DNA of 64,000 nt from Terriglobales bacterium (GCA_035764005.1 DASTZZ010000065.1:106283-170282), one strand, 5' to 3'; shown: positions 8,429 to 18,894, counted from the stretch's first letter. The notes: generated by a model from the sequence alone, not told the origin. Numbers and translations: made by a program.

Positions 8429-10846
8429 ATGCCGAAGCTGCAAACGCTCGAAGACACTCCGGTTGGATCTGCTCAATGTTCTTCTACTTCGTCTCGTCCA
8501 CTGTCAGACGTGCAGCTCCGGAAGATGCATGCTTACTGGCGAGCCGCCAATTATCTGACCGTCGGGCAGATTTATTTGAAAGACAATTCTCTGCTGGAGC
8601 GGCCACTCACACGCGACGATATAAAACCGCGCTTGCTCGGTCACTGGGGCACGACTGCGGGTCTGAACTTTATCTACACGCATCTGAATCGGCTCATCGT
8701 TGAGAACGACCTCAACATGATCTACATCATCGGACCTGGTCACGGAGGTCCAGGATTAGTCGCGCATACGTATCTCGAAGGTTCGTACACGGAAATCTAT
8801 CCGCATATCGAGCAGAACAAAGATGGACTGCGGCGACTCTTCCGACAGTTCTCCTGGCCCTACGGCATTCCCAGCCACGTCGCTCCTGAGACTCCCGGCT
8901 CGATTCACGAAGGCGGCGAGCTCGGCTACTCGCTGCTACATGCGTATGGCGCGGCCTTCGACAATCCTGACCTAATCGTTGCCTGCATCGTGGGCGACGG
9001 CGAAGCTGAGACTGGCGCATGTGCGACGAGCTGGCACTCGAACAAGTTTCTTAATCCGGCGAAGGATGGCGCCGTGCTCCCGATCTTGCACCTGAATGGG
9101 TACAAGATCGCAAATCCTACGGTGCTCGATCGCATCAGCCATGACGAACTCATCGATTTATTCCGCGGATATGGGTACGAGCCCATCTTTATTGAAGGCA
9201 CCGATCCCGCAGAGATGCATCAGCTCATGGCAGCGACGCTCGACAAAATTCTCGCGGATATCCGCGCGATTCAGCAGCGCGCTCGCAAGCAGGTGACCAT
9301 CGAGCGCCCGCGCTGGCCATTGCTGATTTTACGTACTCTCAAAGGATGGACTGGCCCAAAAGAAGTGGATGGTAAGCCGGTCGAAGGAACTTGGCGAGCG
9401 CATCAGGTGCCGGTGGACGATGTGCGGAACAATCCCGCGCATTTACGCATCCTTGAAGATTGGATGCACAGCTATAAAGCGGAAGAACTGTTTGACCAAA
9501 ATGGAACTTTCAAAGACGAGCTGGCGGCGCTGGCCCCCGAAGGACGTCGGCGGATGGGGATGAATCCTCACGCCAACGGCGGCATTCTTCTGGAATCGCT
9601 GACTATGCCGCATTTTCGTGAGTACGCGGTGAAGGTCGATAAGCCGGGTACGGTGGAAGTTGAAGCCACGCGGGTGCTCGGACGGTTTCTCCGTGACGTA
9701 ATCAAACTCAATCAGGACAAGAGGAACTTTCGCTTAGTAGGTCCGGACGAAACGGCATCGAATCGCCTCGACGCTGTCTACCAAGCCACCGGCAAAGAAT
9801 GGATGGCCAGAGTCGACAAAGTTGACGAGAACCTCACGACTGATGGTCGAGTGATGGAAGTGTTGAGCGAGCACATGTGCCAGGGATGGCTCGAAGGATA
9901 TCTGCTCACGGGCCGGCATGGATTCTTTAACTGCTACGAAGCGTTCATTCACATCATCGATTCGATGTTCAACCAACATGCGAAGTGGCTGAAGACCACT
10001 CGCACTTTGCCGTGGCGTAAGCCGATCGCGTCGTTAAATTATCTGTTGAGCTCTCACGTTTGGCGGCAGGACCACAACGGCTTCTCGCATCAGGATCCTG
10101 GATTCATCGATCACGTCGCAAATAAGAAGGCGGACATCATTCGCATTTACCTGCCGCCGGATGCGAACACGCTACTGTCGGTCGCCGATCATTGTTTGCG
10201 CAGCCGCAACTACGTCAACCTCATTATCGCGGGCAAGCAGCCCGCACTGCAGTGGCTCGACATGGATTCTGCTGTCCGCCATTGCACTGCCGGCCTTGGC
10301 ATTTGGGATTGGGCCAGCAACGATAACGGCGATCCCGATGTGGTGATGGCTTGTGCCGGCGACGTGCCCACACTGGAAGCTCTCGCCGCCGTCTCGCTGC
10401 TGCGCGAGCACGTTCCCGATATAAGAATTCGCGTGGTGAACGTTGTAGATCTGATGACGCTGCAGCCATCGAGCGAACATCCGCACGGACTGGCAGATGA
10501 AGATTTTGACGAGCTGTTTACTGTTGATCGTCCGGTGATCTTTGCCTTCCACGGATATCCCACACTCATCCATCGCCTTACTTATCGCCGCCGCAACCAC
10601 AACAACTTTCACGTGCGCGGCTATAAAGAAGAAGGGACGACCACGACTCCATTCGACATGGTGGTGCTCAACAATCTTGATCGGTTCCAGCTTGCACTGG
10701 ATGCGATCCGCAGAATTCCGCGACTGAAGAACATCAGCGACAAGGCCACCGAGCGTTTCTACGCGATGATGCAGAAGCACAAGCTGTACGTGTCGGAGCA
10801 CGGGGAAGATCTGCCCGAGATTCGCAACTGGAAATGGGCCGCGTAA
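8429..10846 (+). CDS. xfp: phosphoketolase (xylulose-5-P / fructose-6-P)
   Basis: 805 residues from ATG 8429, chosen over 8387 because CGGAGG lies 7 bases ahead. ThDP enzyme with GPGHGGPG (near 125), GDGEAETG (ThDP/Mg motif), [21 protein letters not shown] and [15 protein letters not shown], all characteristic of bacterial phosphoketolases; length fits the family (about 800). Reaction: xylulose 5-phosphate + Pi to acetyl phosphate + glyceraldehyde 3-phosphate, and possibly fructose 6-phosphate to erythrose 4-phosphate + acetyl phosphate. Acetate kinase follows 6 bp downstream, so acetyl phosphate is turned into ATP and acetate. Gluconokinase is divergent. Confidence 0.97.
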   Translation: MPKLQTLEDTPVGSAQCSSTSSRPLSDVQLRKMHAYWRAANYLTVGQIYLKDNSLLERPLTRDDIKPRLLGHWGTTAGLNFIYTHLNRLIVENDLNMIYIIGPGHGGPGLVAHTYLEGSYTEIYPHIEQNKDGLRRLFRQFSWPYGIPSHVAPETPGSIHEGGELGYSLLHAYGAAFDNPDLIVACIVGDGEAETGACATSWHSNKFLNPAKDGAVLPILHLNGYKIANPTVLDRISHDELIDLFRGYGYEPIFIEGTDPAEMHQLMAATLDKILADIRAIQQRARKQVTIERPRWPLLILRTLKGWTGPKEVDGKPVEGTWRAHQVPVDDVRNNPAHLRILEDWMHSYKAEELFDQNGTFKDELAALAPEGRRRMGMNPHANGGILLESLTMPHFREYAVKVDKPGTVEVEATRVLGRFLRDVIKLNQDKRNFRLVGPDETASNRLDAVYQATGKEWMARVDKVDENLTTDGRVMEVLSEHMCQGWLEGYLLTGRHGFFNCYEAFIHIIDSMFNQHAKWLKTTRTLPWRKPIASLNYLLSSHVWRQDHNGFSHQDPGFIDHVANKKADIIRIYLPPDANTLLSVADHCLRSRNYVNLIIAGKQPALQWLDMDSAVRHCTAGLGIWDWASNDNGDPDVVMACAGDVPTLEALAAVSLLREHVPDIRIRVVNVVDLMTLQPSSEHPHGLADEDFDELFTVDRPVIFAFHGYPTLIHRLTYRRRNHNNFHVRGYKEEGTTTTPFDMVVLNNLDRFQLALDAIRRIPRLKNISDKATERFYAMMQKHKLYVSEHGEDLPEIRNWKWAA

Positions 10847-10852
10847 GCAAAA

Positions 10853-12025
10853 ATGGTCGCAGGCGACGCCGTCTTCACCGTGCTGTCACTGAACAGCGGC
10901 TCGTCGTCACTGAAGCTCGGACTGTACTCGTTTCATCATGGGAAAGCTGAACGACTTGTCTGGGGAGAAGCCGAACAGCTGGGCAGCTGCAATGGTCAGC
11001 TATGGCTCCATGGGGCTGTGGAGCTGCAATCCAATGAAGCGTCATCTGTGGGCTCCGCGGGTGCTGCGGCACAATATTCGATTCAAAAGCTGCTGGACAG
11101 TTCGGCGCCGAGAGCTGACGCAGTAGGACATCGCATCGTCCATGGTGGGCCAAGGCTGCGCACGCATCAGCGAATCACCCCTCAAGTAATCGCTCAGCTT
11201 AAAGAAGCGATCCCCTTTGCTCCCCTCCACCTGCCGCCGGCACTCGACGTGTTGAAGTGCGCCATGGAAGGCTTCCCCAACGTGCCGCATATCGCCTGTT
11301 TCGACACCGCCTTTCATCGCACGATGCCTGAAGTGGCTGCACGCCTGCCGTTTGGCCGCGAATTCTTCGAGCGAGGTCTTCAGCGCTATGGATTTCACGG
11401 TTTGTCATGCGAGTCGATCGTGCGCGCTCTTGGATCCGAACTTATGCCGCGCACGGTTATCGCCCATCTAGGGAATGGATGCAGCATCACTGCGGTCAAG
11501 AATGGATCATCGGTCGAAACCACTATGGGACTGACTCCGACAGGCGGGGTAATCATGGGAACGCGAACAGGTGATCTTGATCCCGGTGTGCTTCTGAACC
11601 TTCTGCGCAGCGGATACGACGAACAAAAATTAGACTCGCTTCTCAATCATCACGCCGGACTGCTGGGTGTGTCTGGAATCAGCAGCGACATGCGCCAACT
11701 CCTCAGTGAGCGGGACGGGAATCCAGGGGCGCGCCTGGCAATCGCAATGTTCTGCTACTCCGTCCGAAAAAGCATCGGGGCGATGGCGGCAGTGCTAGGC
11801 GGAATCGATTTGCTCGTATTCACCGGCGGCATCGGCGAGCACTCCGCGACCGTGCGAAGTGAAATCTGCTCGGAGCTGCAACATCTCGGAATCGCGCTCG
11901 ACAACGCCGCTAATCAGAAGAACGCAAGCAGGATTAGCTCAGGTAGCTGCGGTGTGCGGGTGATTCCTGCCGACGAGGATCTTGAGATCGCGCTGCACGC
12001 GAGAGCTCTGTCGCAGAGCAACTGA
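10853..12025 (+). CDS. ackA: acetate kinase
   Basis: 390 residues. ASKHA fold with the family signatures [11 protein letters not shown] (phosphate 1), [46 protein letters not shown] and FTGGIGEHS. Reaction: acetyl phosphate + ADP to acetate + ATP, reversible, cytoplasmic. It lies 6 bp after xfp with no Shine-Dalgarno of its own, so it is probably translated by coupling. No phosphotransacetylase is in the window, which agrees with acetyl phosphate coming from phosphoketolase. Confidence 0.97.
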   Translation: MVAGDAVFTVLSLNSGSSSLKLGLYSFHHGKAERLVWGEAEQLGSCNGQLWLHGAVELQSNEASSVGSAGAAAQYSIQKLLDSSAPRADAVGHRIVHGGPRLRTHQRITPQVIAQLKEAIPFAPLHLPPALDVLKCAMEGFPNVPHIACFDTAFHRTMPEVAARLPFGREFFERGLQRYGFHGLSCESIVRALGSELMPRTVIAHLGNGCSITAVKNGSSVETTMGLTPTGGVIMGTRTGDLDPGVLLNLLRSGYDEQKLDSLLNHHAGLLGVSGISSDMRQLLSERDGNPGARLAIAMFCYSVRKSIGAMAAVLGGIDLLVFTGGIGEHSATVRSEICSELQHLGIALDNAANQKNASRISSGSCGVRVIPADEDLEIALHARALSQSN

Positions 12026-12078
12026 CTCCAAGACAGCCAGCAAGCTGTGAAAACCTCTCTCAGCTACAATCGCCACTC

Positions 12079-12927
12079 ATGACCTCAAACAGCATGAAGC
12101 TGTATCGCGCGGAAGAGGGAATCCTCGTCGAGCGTGGCGGTTCTCTTCTGCACATCGAAAATGTCTCATGCGATGAGATCGTCACCCGCGATGATTTGTT
12201 CGAGCATCTGTCGCAACTAACCAGAAGCGCCCGCCCGCTCTTAAATCGGAACATTACTGAGTTTCATCTGAAGGCACCCGTCGGGAGTCAGGAAGTTTGG
12301 GCCGCAGGGGTAACCTATTTCCGCAGCCGCAACGCGCGGATGGAAGAATCAAAGAGTGCCGGAGGCGGTGATTTCTACGATCGCGTCTACAACGCCGAGC
12401 GCCCCGAACTGTTCTTCAAAAGTACGGCGCACCGCGTTGTCGGACCCGGCGGCAAGGTCGCCATCCGCAGCGATGCCAAATGGTCGGTTCCCGAACCGGA
12501 ACTCGCGGCCCTGGTAAGTCCTGCAGGCAAGGTGATCGGCTACACCATCGGCAACGACATGAGTTCCCGCGACATCGAAGGCGAGAACCCTCTGTATTTA
12601 CCGCAAGCAAAAGTCTATGACCGCAGTTGCTCGCTTGGACCCGGCATTCTTGTAACTTCCACGCCGCTTCCATCTTCGACCGAGATCAGCCTTCAGATTC
12701 ATCGTGGCGGGAAGCAGGTCTTTGCCGGTTCGACTTCGCTGAGCAGTATGAAGCGCGATATAAAGACGCTCGTCGACTATCTCTACCGGGACAACTCTTT
12801 TCCCAACGGCTGCTTTCTCCTTACCGGAACGGGAATCGTGCCGCCGGATTCGTTCACGCTGTTGTGTGGCGATGAGATTCGCATCACCATCGAACCGATC
12901 GGAACGTTGGCGAATGTAGTCGGCTGA
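12079..12927 (+). CDS. fumarylacetoacetate hydrolase family protein
   Basis: 282 residues. C-terminal FAH domain with metal ligands in EPELA and [21 protein letters not shown]; the N-terminal part contains [15 protein letters not shown] and [12 protein letters not shown]. That combination is shared with 2-dehydro-3-deoxy-D-arabinonate/xylonate dehydratases of the oxidative pentose pathways as well as acylpyruvases, so a sugar-acid dehydratase role is possible next to the phosphoketolase genes. This is an inference from motif likeness; hydrolase activity is equally allowed. Same strand as ackA, 53 bp away. Confidence 0.85.
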   Translation: MTSNSMKLYRAEEGILVERGGSLLHIENVSCDEIVTRDDLFEHLSQLTRSARPLLNRNITEFHLKAPVGSQEVWAAGVTYFRSRNARMEESKSAGGGDFYDRVYNAERPELFFKSTAHRVVGPGGKVAIRSDAKWSVPEPELAALVSPAGKVIGYTIGNDMSSRDIEGENPLYLPQAKVYDRSCSLGPGILVTSTPLPSSTEISLQIHRGGKQVFAGSTSLSSMKRDIKTLVDYLYRDNSFPNGCFLLTGTGIVPPDSFTLLCGDEIRITIEPIGTLANVVG

Positions 12928-13014
12928 ATTCTCAAGCGTAGCGCAACGTTTCGCTTGACATCCGTTCGTCAGGGGAACATCGTTTTAACGCCCTTAGCGT
13001 GGAAAGGAGTCTCC

Positions 13015-13908
13015 ATGAACGCCAACAAGACAGTCCTGATCACCGGATGCAGCAGCGGATTCGGAAAAGTAATCGCCGAGAGCCTGGCTCGCAAAAGCTA
13101 TCAAGTGTTTGCTTCCATGCGCAATTCGAACACACGCAATTCCGGTGCCCGTGATGAACTCCTGGAGTTAGCGGCACGCGAACAGTTGCAGCTCACAGTC
13201 ATAGATCTTGACGTGACCGACGATGACTCAGTCGATCGCGCGATAGCGGGAATCATCGCGGAAGCTGGAAGGATTGACGTTCTCATCAACAACGCAGGTT
13301 ACGCACTCTGGGGCTTGGCCGAGACGTTCAACGTTGAACAAGCCAAACGAATTTTTGATACCAACTTTTTCGGCATCGTGCGCACGAATCGCGCCGTGCT
13401 GCCGCATATGCGGCGCGAGCGCGATGGCTTGATCGTTCACATCACCAGCGCTGCCGGCAGAGGCGTGCTGCCGGGCATGAGCGTGTACACGGCCACGAAG
13501 TTCGCCGTGGAAGCTTTGGCGGAGTGCTATCGCTACGAACTCTCGCAGGCCGGAGTCGACTCCATCACGGTAGAACCGGGACCATTCCGAACTGAAGTGT
13601 TCGCCAAAGCGGAGGCAGCAGCCGACCTCACACGAGCTCATGAATACGGAGCAGTGGCAGACGTTCCGAACCAGATCGCAGCAGGTCTGGAATCCTCTGC
13701 GGCCCCCATGCAGGAAGTCGCCGATGAAGTCATACGGCTGATCGAAACTCCAGCCGGCAGCCGACCCATGCGCACTCTGCTTGGGCCAATCGTCGGAGCT
13801 CTGCAGCCGATCAACGATGTCTCCGCGCAAATCCAACGCGAGCTCCTAACCGGATTGGGACTCGGCCACTTGCTCTCCGTCGCCGCAGCAAAAGGTCAAG
13901 CAGCGTAG
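13015..13908 (+). CDS. short-chain dehydrogenase/reductase
   Basis: 297 residues from ATG 13015, which has AAAGGAG 6 bases before it; the frame extends upstream to 12955 but without a ribosome site. Classical SDR: TGCSSGFGK cofactor loop (about 11-19), DLDVTDDDS, NNAGYALWG, catalytic Ser in HITSAAGRG, YTATK (Tyr and Lys) and PGPFRTE. The TGxSSGFG variant and length match the group that includes 17-beta-hydroxysteroid dehydrogenase-like and retinol dehydrogenase-like enzymes. Substrate unknown. A TTGACA at 12955 could be a -35 element, but no good -10 is seen at 17 bp. Confidence 0.9.
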   Translation: MNANKTVLITGCSSGFGKVIAESLARKSYQVFASMRNSNTRNSGARDELLELAAREQLQLTVIDLDVTDDDSVDRAIAGIIAEAGRIDVLINNAGYALWGLAETFNVEQAKRIFDTNFFGIVRTNRAVLPHMRRERDGLIVHITSAAGRGVLPGMSVYTATKFAVEALAECYRYELSQAGVDSITVEPGPFRTEVFAKAEAAADLTRAHEYGAVADVPNQIAAGLESSAAPMQEVADEVIRLIETPAGSRPMRTLLGPIVGALQPINDVSAQIQRELLTGLGLGHLLSVAAAKGQAA

Positions 13909-14158
13909 CTGGAGTAAGCGAAGGGATATTTACAAAAGGCAGCGCAGCACCATCGGCTTGGAGAGCAAGGCTCTGAGAAGATCCTTGGACCGTGTTTTTC
14001 GTCTGTTTTAACCTTGGCGCGCGCAACAATCGTGCAGCGCAAAGTTTCAAGCTGGCGGATAAGCGAGCATCGCATCCTTGCAATTGCAAATACCCTCGCG
14101 AATCTGGGGATGTCCACCAGCACGCCTCCACTGCCGGTCTGGTATCCTGCCCAGTCGC

Positions 14159-14860
14159 ATGAACAAGGTTTTCGCTAACGCTGACGAAGCAATACTTGAT
14201 ATCCAGGAAGGGGCCACTGTGATGTTTGGCGGCTTCGGCCTGTGCGGGATTCCGGAGAATCTCATTGCCGCTATGGTGCGCAAGGGACCGAAGAATCTCA
14301 CAACGATCAGTAACAACGTCGGCGTAGATCATTGGGGCCTCGGGCTCCTTCTTGAAGCGGGACAAATCACCAGGCACATCGGCACCTATGTCGGCGAAAA
14401 CAAGTTTCTTGAAGATCTAGTACTCACGAAAAAGATCGATCTTGAGTTGGTTCCACAGGGAACATTTGCGGAGCGCATTCGCGCCGGAGGAGCGGGCATT
14501 CCCGCTTTCTTTACTCCCACCGGGGTCGGCACCGTGGTAGCCGAAGGAAAGGAGACCCGCGAGTTCGACGGACGCCCTTACTTGATGGAGCGGTGGCTCA
14601 AAGCGGATTTCGCGCTCATCAAAGCATGGAAAGGCGACAAATGGGGCAATCTCGTCTTCCGCAAGACGGCAACGAATTTTTCGCCCATGATGGCTACTGC
14701 AGCGAAAGTGACGATCGTTGAAGTGGAGCACTTGGTCGAGGTCGGAGAGATCGAACCGGACCAGGTGATGACGCCCAGCATTTATGTGAAACGCATTTTT
14801 CAGGGCACTGGTTACGAGAAGCGCATCGAGCGAAGGACGGTGAGAAAGAAAGCTTCGTAG
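14159..14860 (+). CDS. scoA: 3-oxoacid CoA-transferase, subunit A
   Basis: 233 residues from ATG 14159 (MNKVFANADEAILDIQEGATVMFGGFG); the frame continues upstream to 14078 with implausible residues. The GGFGLCGIPENL motif is the CoA-transferase I signature. KADFALIKAWKGDKWGNLVFRKTA... is conserved in SCOT alpha subunits. With subunit B it moves CoA from succinyl-CoA to acetoacetate (or between butyrate/acetate and acetoacetate). Unusually, its partner does not follow directly: a 398-bp gap holding an oppositely oriented small gene intervenes. Confidence 0.93.
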   Translation: MNKVFANADEAILDIQEGATVMFGGFGLCGIPENLIAAMVRKGPKNLTTISNNVGVDHWGLGLLLEAGQITRHIGTYVGENKFLEDLVLTKKIDLELVPQGTFAERIRAGGAGIPAFFTPTGVGTVVAEGKETREFDGRPYLMERWLKADFALIKAWKGDKWGNLVFRKTATNFSPMMATAAKVTIVEVEHLVEVGEIEPDQVMTPSIYVKRIFQGTGYEKRIERRTVRKKAS

Positions 14861-14953
14861 CCGCGAAGCCACGAAGCTCCGAAGCTCGCCAAGCGAATGT
14901 CGGAGTCGCCAATAGAGCAATGATCGCGTTTCGCTACCTCGATCTGCAGGGAT

Positions 14954-15229
14954 TCAGCATTTGCCTGCGACTTTGATGAGCAGGACTGCATTGAAGACAA
15001 CGCCAAGTGCCGCAAAAACGAAGGTCGCCACGGTCAGCGCGCCGCTTGCACTCCGCGTGCGCCAGCGTGACCACAAAAGCATCAGCACCAGTTCGAGGAT
15101 CAGCAACACGGCAGCGGGTTTTCTGAATCTGCAATAAAGCTCGACAGCTGGCAATAATGAAAGCGAGAAAAAGAAGAGGACAAGTGCAACGGCAAGAAAC
15201 AGCAGTGTGGTTCCTTGTGAATTGCGCAT
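14954..15229 (-). CDS. 91-aa membrane protein antisense between scoA and scoB
   Basis: Three predicted transmembrane helices: about 8-28 (LLFLAVALVLFFFSLSLLPAV), 36-52 (KPAAVLLILELVLMLLW) and 64-86 (LTVATFVFAALGVVFNAVLL), with positively charged loops RFRK and RWRTRS placed as for a cytoplasmic side. No family recognised. It occupies almost the whole gap between the two CoA-transferase genes on the other strand, and its start at 15229 lies only 30 bp from the scoB start, so the promoters would be divergent. Hydrophobic periodicity argues for a real protein; the ribosome site is weak. Confidence 0.6.
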   Translation of the reverse strand: MRNSQGTTLLFLAVALVLFFFSLSLLPAVELYCRFRKPAAVLLILELVLMLLWSRWRTRSASGALTVATFVFAALGVVFNAVLLIKVAGKC

Positions 15230-15258
15230 TAGCTCGATTGTACTAAGTAGCTGAGTTT

Positions 15259-15948
15259 ATGAGCACCCCTCTCAAATCGGACAAGAGCAAAGACGTCGAA
15301 AAACGGGAGCGCATTGTGCGCCGCATCGCACGCGAGTTGCGCGACGGCTTCTACGTGAACCTGGGCATCGGCATGCCCACGCTGGTTGCGAATCACGTTC
15401 CTCGAGGCATGGAGGTCGTGCTGCAAAGCGAAAATGGCATGCTCGGCATCGGACCGTATCCATTCGAAGGCGACGAAGATCCCGACTTGATCAATGCCGG
15501 AAAAGAAACCGTTACCGAAATTCCCGGGACGGCATACTTCTCCAGCGCCGATTCGTTCGCGATGATTCGCGGCGGCCACATCGATTTCAGCGTGCTGGGC
15601 GCGATGGAAGTTGATGAAGAGGGAAACATCGCCAACTGGATGATTCCTGGAAAAATGGTGAAAGGCATGGGAGGGGCGATGGATCTGGTGGCCGGCGCTC
15701 GCCGCGTCGTAGTCGCGATGGAGCACACTACGCGCGAAGGCGCTCCCAAAATTCTGAAGCACTGCACTCTTCCCCTAACCGGGCTGAAAGTTATCGACAC
15801 AATCGTTACCGAGATGGCTTATATCCGGGTGACGGCAGCAGGACTGGTCCTCGAGGAGATCGCGCCGAGTCTCACGGCCGAACAGGTGCAGCAAGCTACA
15901 GAAGCGAAGCTGATCGTGTCGCCGGATCTCAAAGAAATGCGCTGTTGA
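15259..15948 (+). CDS. scoB: 3-oxoacid CoA-transferase, subunit B
   Basis: 229 residues. [15 protein letters not shown] and the catalytic glutamate in QSENGMLG (about residue 61), which forms the gamma-glutamyl-CoA thioester; [39 protein letters not shown] is a conserved block of beta subunits (split here for reading, residues about 97-135). Pairs with the subunit encoded at 14159. Together they allow use of acetoacetate or short ketoacids. Start 15259 is the only candidate before the conserved helix [15 protein letters not shown]. Confidence 0.94.
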   Translation: MSTPLKSDKSKDVEKRERIVRRIARELRDGFYVNLGIGMPTLVANHVPRGMEVVLQSENGMLGIGPYPFEGDEDPDLINAGKETVTEIPGTAYFSSADSFAMIRGGHIDFSVLGAMEVDEEGNIANWMIPGKMVKGMGGAMDLVAGARRVVVAMEHTTREGAPKILKHCTLPLTGLKVIDTIVTEMAYIRVTAAGLVLEEIAPSLTAEQVQQATEAKLIVSPDLKEMRC

Positions 15949-16156
15949 GTCTATTTACTTCTCGATAAAGGCGGGCTTGACCGGTCCACCGTCGTCCTGC
16001 TCTTAAGCTGTCACCGATCAACCATTTACCCCGGCGCGTATCAACTCAAAAGATACGTGCGGTGACCAACGTCACTTGTCCTTCCTTTAAGACAAGCTCA
16101 TAAATAGCCCAATAAACCAGCGTCTTTCGAGGGCGGTTCACCCTGAACTGCACTAT

Positions 16157-16990
16157 ATGGGTTTTGGTCGCGTCAAGACGGTATTAATCCTCGCAGCAGG
16201 ACTGTGTGCCTCGACGGCCGGATCTGCCTCAATCCCGAGCCAGCCCCTGATTCTGGAAGCCCCGCCCTCACCCTTCGACATGGAAGACGGAGAGCTTGAT
16301 CCGGGAGTGATTCCCAATTCGGCAGTGGCGAGCAGTGACCATTGCGACCAGCTTGCGCGCATGCAGGAAGAGTTCGAGCACGGCATGGCAGTCTCGGATC
16401 TGAGTCGAGTTCAAGGACCGGAACAGCATGATCCGCTCGGCGTCTTCGGCAAATTTCGACTGGCTGTCGCTAACGTTTCCGATCCTTTTTCGGTGATGGT
16501 TACAGCGATGGATTCCGAATTCGGAAATGCCACCGGTCCGGCATCATCTTTGCCGCGCGGAGCCGATGGCTTCGGCGAGCGCTTCGGTGTATCACTCGCT
16601 GGACAGGCATCCAGCGAATTTTTCTCCACGTTCCTCGTTTCCAGTTTGTTCCGTCAGGATCCGCACTATCATCGCGATCCCGATGCTTCGACCAGGAGCC
16701 GCATCGGCCATGCGTTATCCTATGTAGTGGTGACGCGTTCCGATTCGGGAAACCGGATATTCAACTTTGCAGAATTTCTGGGGACAGCGTCATCGTCGGT
16801 GGTCGAAAGCAGCTTCCATCCTGAATGGAAGCGCGGCCCCGGAGCCAGCGCGCAGCGAATCTTCGTGAGCATCGGCTCCGATGCGGCCTGGAATCTCATG
16901 ACCGAGTTTCTACCCGATGTAGCGCGCCACGTGAACCCGCGATTCATCGTCCTGCGACGATTGGCGGAAAAAGCCGCTGCCCAGAACTAG
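16157..16990 (+). CDS. secreted protein of unknown function
   Basis: 277 residues with a signal peptide (MGFGRVKTVLILAAGLCASTAGSA). The mature part has three blocks that look conserved: a segment with FGERFGVSLAGQASSEFFSTFLVSSLFRQDPHY, one with RIGHALSYVVVTRSDSGNRIFNFAEFLGTASSS, and the C-terminal DAAWNLMTEFLPDVARHVNPRF (each cited by short pieces). I recall similar acidobacterial proteins with the FRQDPRY...N.sEILG pattern but no function. Helical, no Cys, probably periplasmic or outer-membrane associated. A REP-like fragment starts 9 bp after the stop. Confidence 0.75.
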   Translation: MGFGRVKTVLILAAGLCASTAGSASIPSQPLILEAPPSPFDMEDGELDPGVIPNSAVASSDHCDQLARMQEEFEHGMAVSDLSRVQGPEQHDPLGVFGKFRLAVANVSDPFSVMVTAMDSEFGNATGPASSLPRGADGFGERFGVSLAGQASSEFFSTFLVSSLFRQDPHYHRDPDASTRSRIGHALSYVVVTRSDSGNRIFNFAEFLGTASSSVVESSFHPEWKRGPGASAQRIFVSIGSDAAWNLMTEFLPDVARHVNPRFIVLRRLAEKAAAQN

Positions 16991-16998
16991 CGGGTTCC

Positions 16999-17041
16999 TG
17001 TCATTCCGAACGCCTGTTTTGGCATGAGCAATCCCTATCGA
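16999..17041. repeat. half copy of REP-like element (TGTCATTCCGA family)
   Basis: TGTCATTCCGA followed by ACGCCTG...AATCCCTATCGA matches the left half of the larger element at 57754-57893 with a one-base insertion and scattered substitutions. The complementary right half is missing here. Confidence 0.65.
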
Positions 17042-17130
17042 TTTAAACAGCTGTCTCCTTATCTATCTTCCGCGTTAAACCACGTCCGCTCCCCGCAATC
17101 CGCGTCAGGTTTTCCCATTCGACACTGGTC

Positions 17131-17757
17131 ATGCCCGGGGCATATCCTGAGCGCATGAGTTGGTCTCGTCCGGCAGGCGATCGCGAATTGGTGCAGATCA
17201 TCGATGCGGCGCTTGCCGATGCTGCGCAAAAAGCTGGGAAATGGCTCGCCTGCCGTCCCGGCTGCACGCAGTGTTGTGTGGGAGCTTTCGCGATCAGCGT
17301 TCTGGATACAGCACGGCTGCGAGATGGGTTTGAGCTGCTGCAGCAAAGAGATCGCGCACGAGCAGAACGCGTAAGCCATCGTGCTCGCGCGTATGTGGCG
17401 CGCACAGCCTCCGAATTTCCCGGTGATCCTCAAACGGGAATCCTGAGTGAGGATGAGGATGCGCAAGAGGCGTTCTCTCATTTCGCCAACGACGAACCGT
17501 GTCCCGCGCTCGATCCAGATACAGGCACGTGCGATTTGTACGAGTATCGTCCGATGACTTGTCGCGTCTTTGGGCCTCCAGTGCGCAACGAGGGCGGCGG
17601 ATTGGGAATTTGCGAGCTATGCTTCCGCGGAGCTACTCATCAGCAGATCGCAAACTGCGAAATGACGCCGGATCCTGAAAACCTCGAACAATCCATTCTC
17701 GACGAGATGCCCTCTAACTCCGAGAACACCATTGTCGCCTTCGTCCTGGCGAAATAA
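17131..17757 (+). CDS. YkgJ-type cysteine-cluster protein
   Basis: 208 residues (201 if it starts at ATG 17155, MSWSRPAG). Cys motif CRPGCTQCC near residue 42 and CPALDPDTGTCDLYEYRPMTCRVFGPP near 130, followed by CELC and NC: the putative zinc/iron-chelating CxxxCxxCC cluster of the YkgJ/UPF0153 family. Members are cytoplasmic; role unknown, possibly Fe-S or metal handling or protein modification. Peptide deformylase, itself an iron enzyme, begins 6 bp after the stop, so they are co-transcribed. Confidence 0.88.
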   Translation: MPGAYPERMSWSRPAGDRELVQIIDAALADAAQKAGKWLACRPGCTQCCVGAFAISVLDTARLRDGFELLQQRDRARAERVSHRARAYVARTASEFPGDPQTGILSEDEDAQEAFSHFANDEPCPALDPDTGTCDLYEYRPMTCRVFGPPVRNEGGGLGICELCFRGATHQQIANCEMTPDPENLEQSILDEMPSNSENTIVAFVLAK

Positions 17758-17763
17758 CGCTGA

Positions 17764-18336
17764 ATGCCACTTGAATTGCTGCAGGTCGGCGAACCCGTGC
17801 TGCGCGAGAGAGCGCGTGAGCTATCGCGCGAGGAAATTCTCTCTGATCGGACTCGAGAACTGATTGCGCTTATGCACGAGACTCTGCGCGATGCGCCCGG
17901 CGTAGGTCTCGCTGCTCCGCAAATTGGAGAAGGCATTCAGCTCGCGATTATCGAAGACCTCGCAGAATACTCTCGCGATCTGCCGCCGGACGAGGTCACT
18001 GCGCGGGAACGAACGCCGGTGCCCTTCCACGTCATTATCAATCCGCGAATCGTCTCGTACGGCGAGCACAAACTCGAGTTCTTTGAGGGCTGCCTTAGTC
18101 TCGCCGGATTCATGGGCAAGGTGGCGCGCTCGCGTGAGGTCGTCGTCGAATGTCTGGACGAGCAGGCGAAGTCGCGCGCCATCCGCGCCTCTGGCTGGTA
18201 TGCGCGTATCCTGCAGCACGAGATCGATCACCTGAACGGCATCATCTACATCGACCGTATGGATACGCGCACCTTCGCTTCGGTCGAGAATTACAAGCGA
18301 TACGTCGGGGCGTCCACTCGCGCGTCGTCCAACTGA
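17764..18336 (+). CDS. def: peptide deformylase
   Basis: 190 residues. The three deformylase motifs are intact: GVGLAAPQIG (motif 1, about 45-54), EGCLS (motif 2, metal Cys), QHEIDHLNG (motif 3, HExxH with the two His ligands and catalytic Glu). Removes the N-formyl group from nascent proteins. A 15-residue insertion after motif 1 (EYSRDLPPDEVTARERTP) resembles type III/organellar-like enzymes. Usually paired with fmt, which is not here; it follows a YkgJ-like gene. Confidence 0.95.
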   Translation: MPLELLQVGEPVLRERARELSREEILSDRTRELIALMHETLRDAPGVGLAAPQIGEGIQLAIIEDLAEYSRDLPPDEVTARERTPVPFHVIINPRIVSYGEHKLEFFEGCLSLAGFMGKVARSREVVVECLDEQAKSRAIRASGWYARILQHEIDHLNGIIYIDRMDTRTFASVENYKRYVGASTRASSN

Positions 18337-18358
18337 GCTGGACAGATCCGCCGGCTCT

Positions 18359-18850
18359 TCAATTCGCCGGAGTGACAGTCAGTGGATCGCCTGTCTGATG
18401 ATCCTGGATCTGAAATGTAAGAAAATCGTGAATGGCTGCAACCGCCTGCGGATTTCGGCTTGAAACCTTTACGCGAGCGCCATGCGGCGTGTCCTGCACG
18501 TCGTACCGAATGTCTTTGCGCAGCTTTTTCATCGTGGGCACGCCGGGTGGCGTCTGGGCGTGAATCAACATAGGTGCATTGAAGTTCCCGTTATGGAACA
18601 TCTGTGCGATGTGCTCCAGGTGGGTACGTATCTCTTCGCGGCTGGTCGCATCCGACGGATTGGTTGCGAGCGCCTCGATTGTGCCGCCATCCGGAGTCAG
18701 CCGGAAATGATGAATCGTCTTCTCATGCGAGAAGCCCATCACCTGATCGCCCCGCTGGACTACTCCTTCGTGGTGCTGGTCAGGAGTTTGCTGAGCAAGA
18801 GCACATAAGCTCAGCGCGACGGCAAAAGCTACGCAGGAAGCGCTTTTCAT
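18359..18850 (-). CDS. secreted protein of unknown function
   Basis: 163 residues from ATG 18850 (MKSASCVAFAVALSLCALAQQ signal peptide); a start at 18889 is possible but would precede the signal peptide with polar residues. The mature domain begins near VMGFSHEKTIHHFRLTPDGG and continues with HLEHIAQMFHNGNFNAPMLIH and FLTFQIQDHQTGDP. I recall periplasmic proteins with the GFDxxKTxHHF pattern that are often mislabelled aspartate carbamoyltransferase in databases; nothing here supports that enzyme. It begins 45 bp after the ClC stop on the same strand, so probably in the same operon. Confidence 0.78.
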   Translation of the reverse strand: MKSASCVAFAVALSLCALAQQTPDQHHEGVVQRGDQVMGFSHEKTIHHFRLTPDGGTIEALATNPSDATSREEIRTHLEHIAQMFHNGNFNAPMLIHAQTPPGVPTMKKLRKDIRYDVQDTPHGARVKVSSRNPQAVAAIHDFLTFQIQDHQTGDPLTVTPAN

Positions 18851-18894
18851 GATGCTTTGGACGTGCTTATCCAGATTGGGTAAGCACACTGGGA

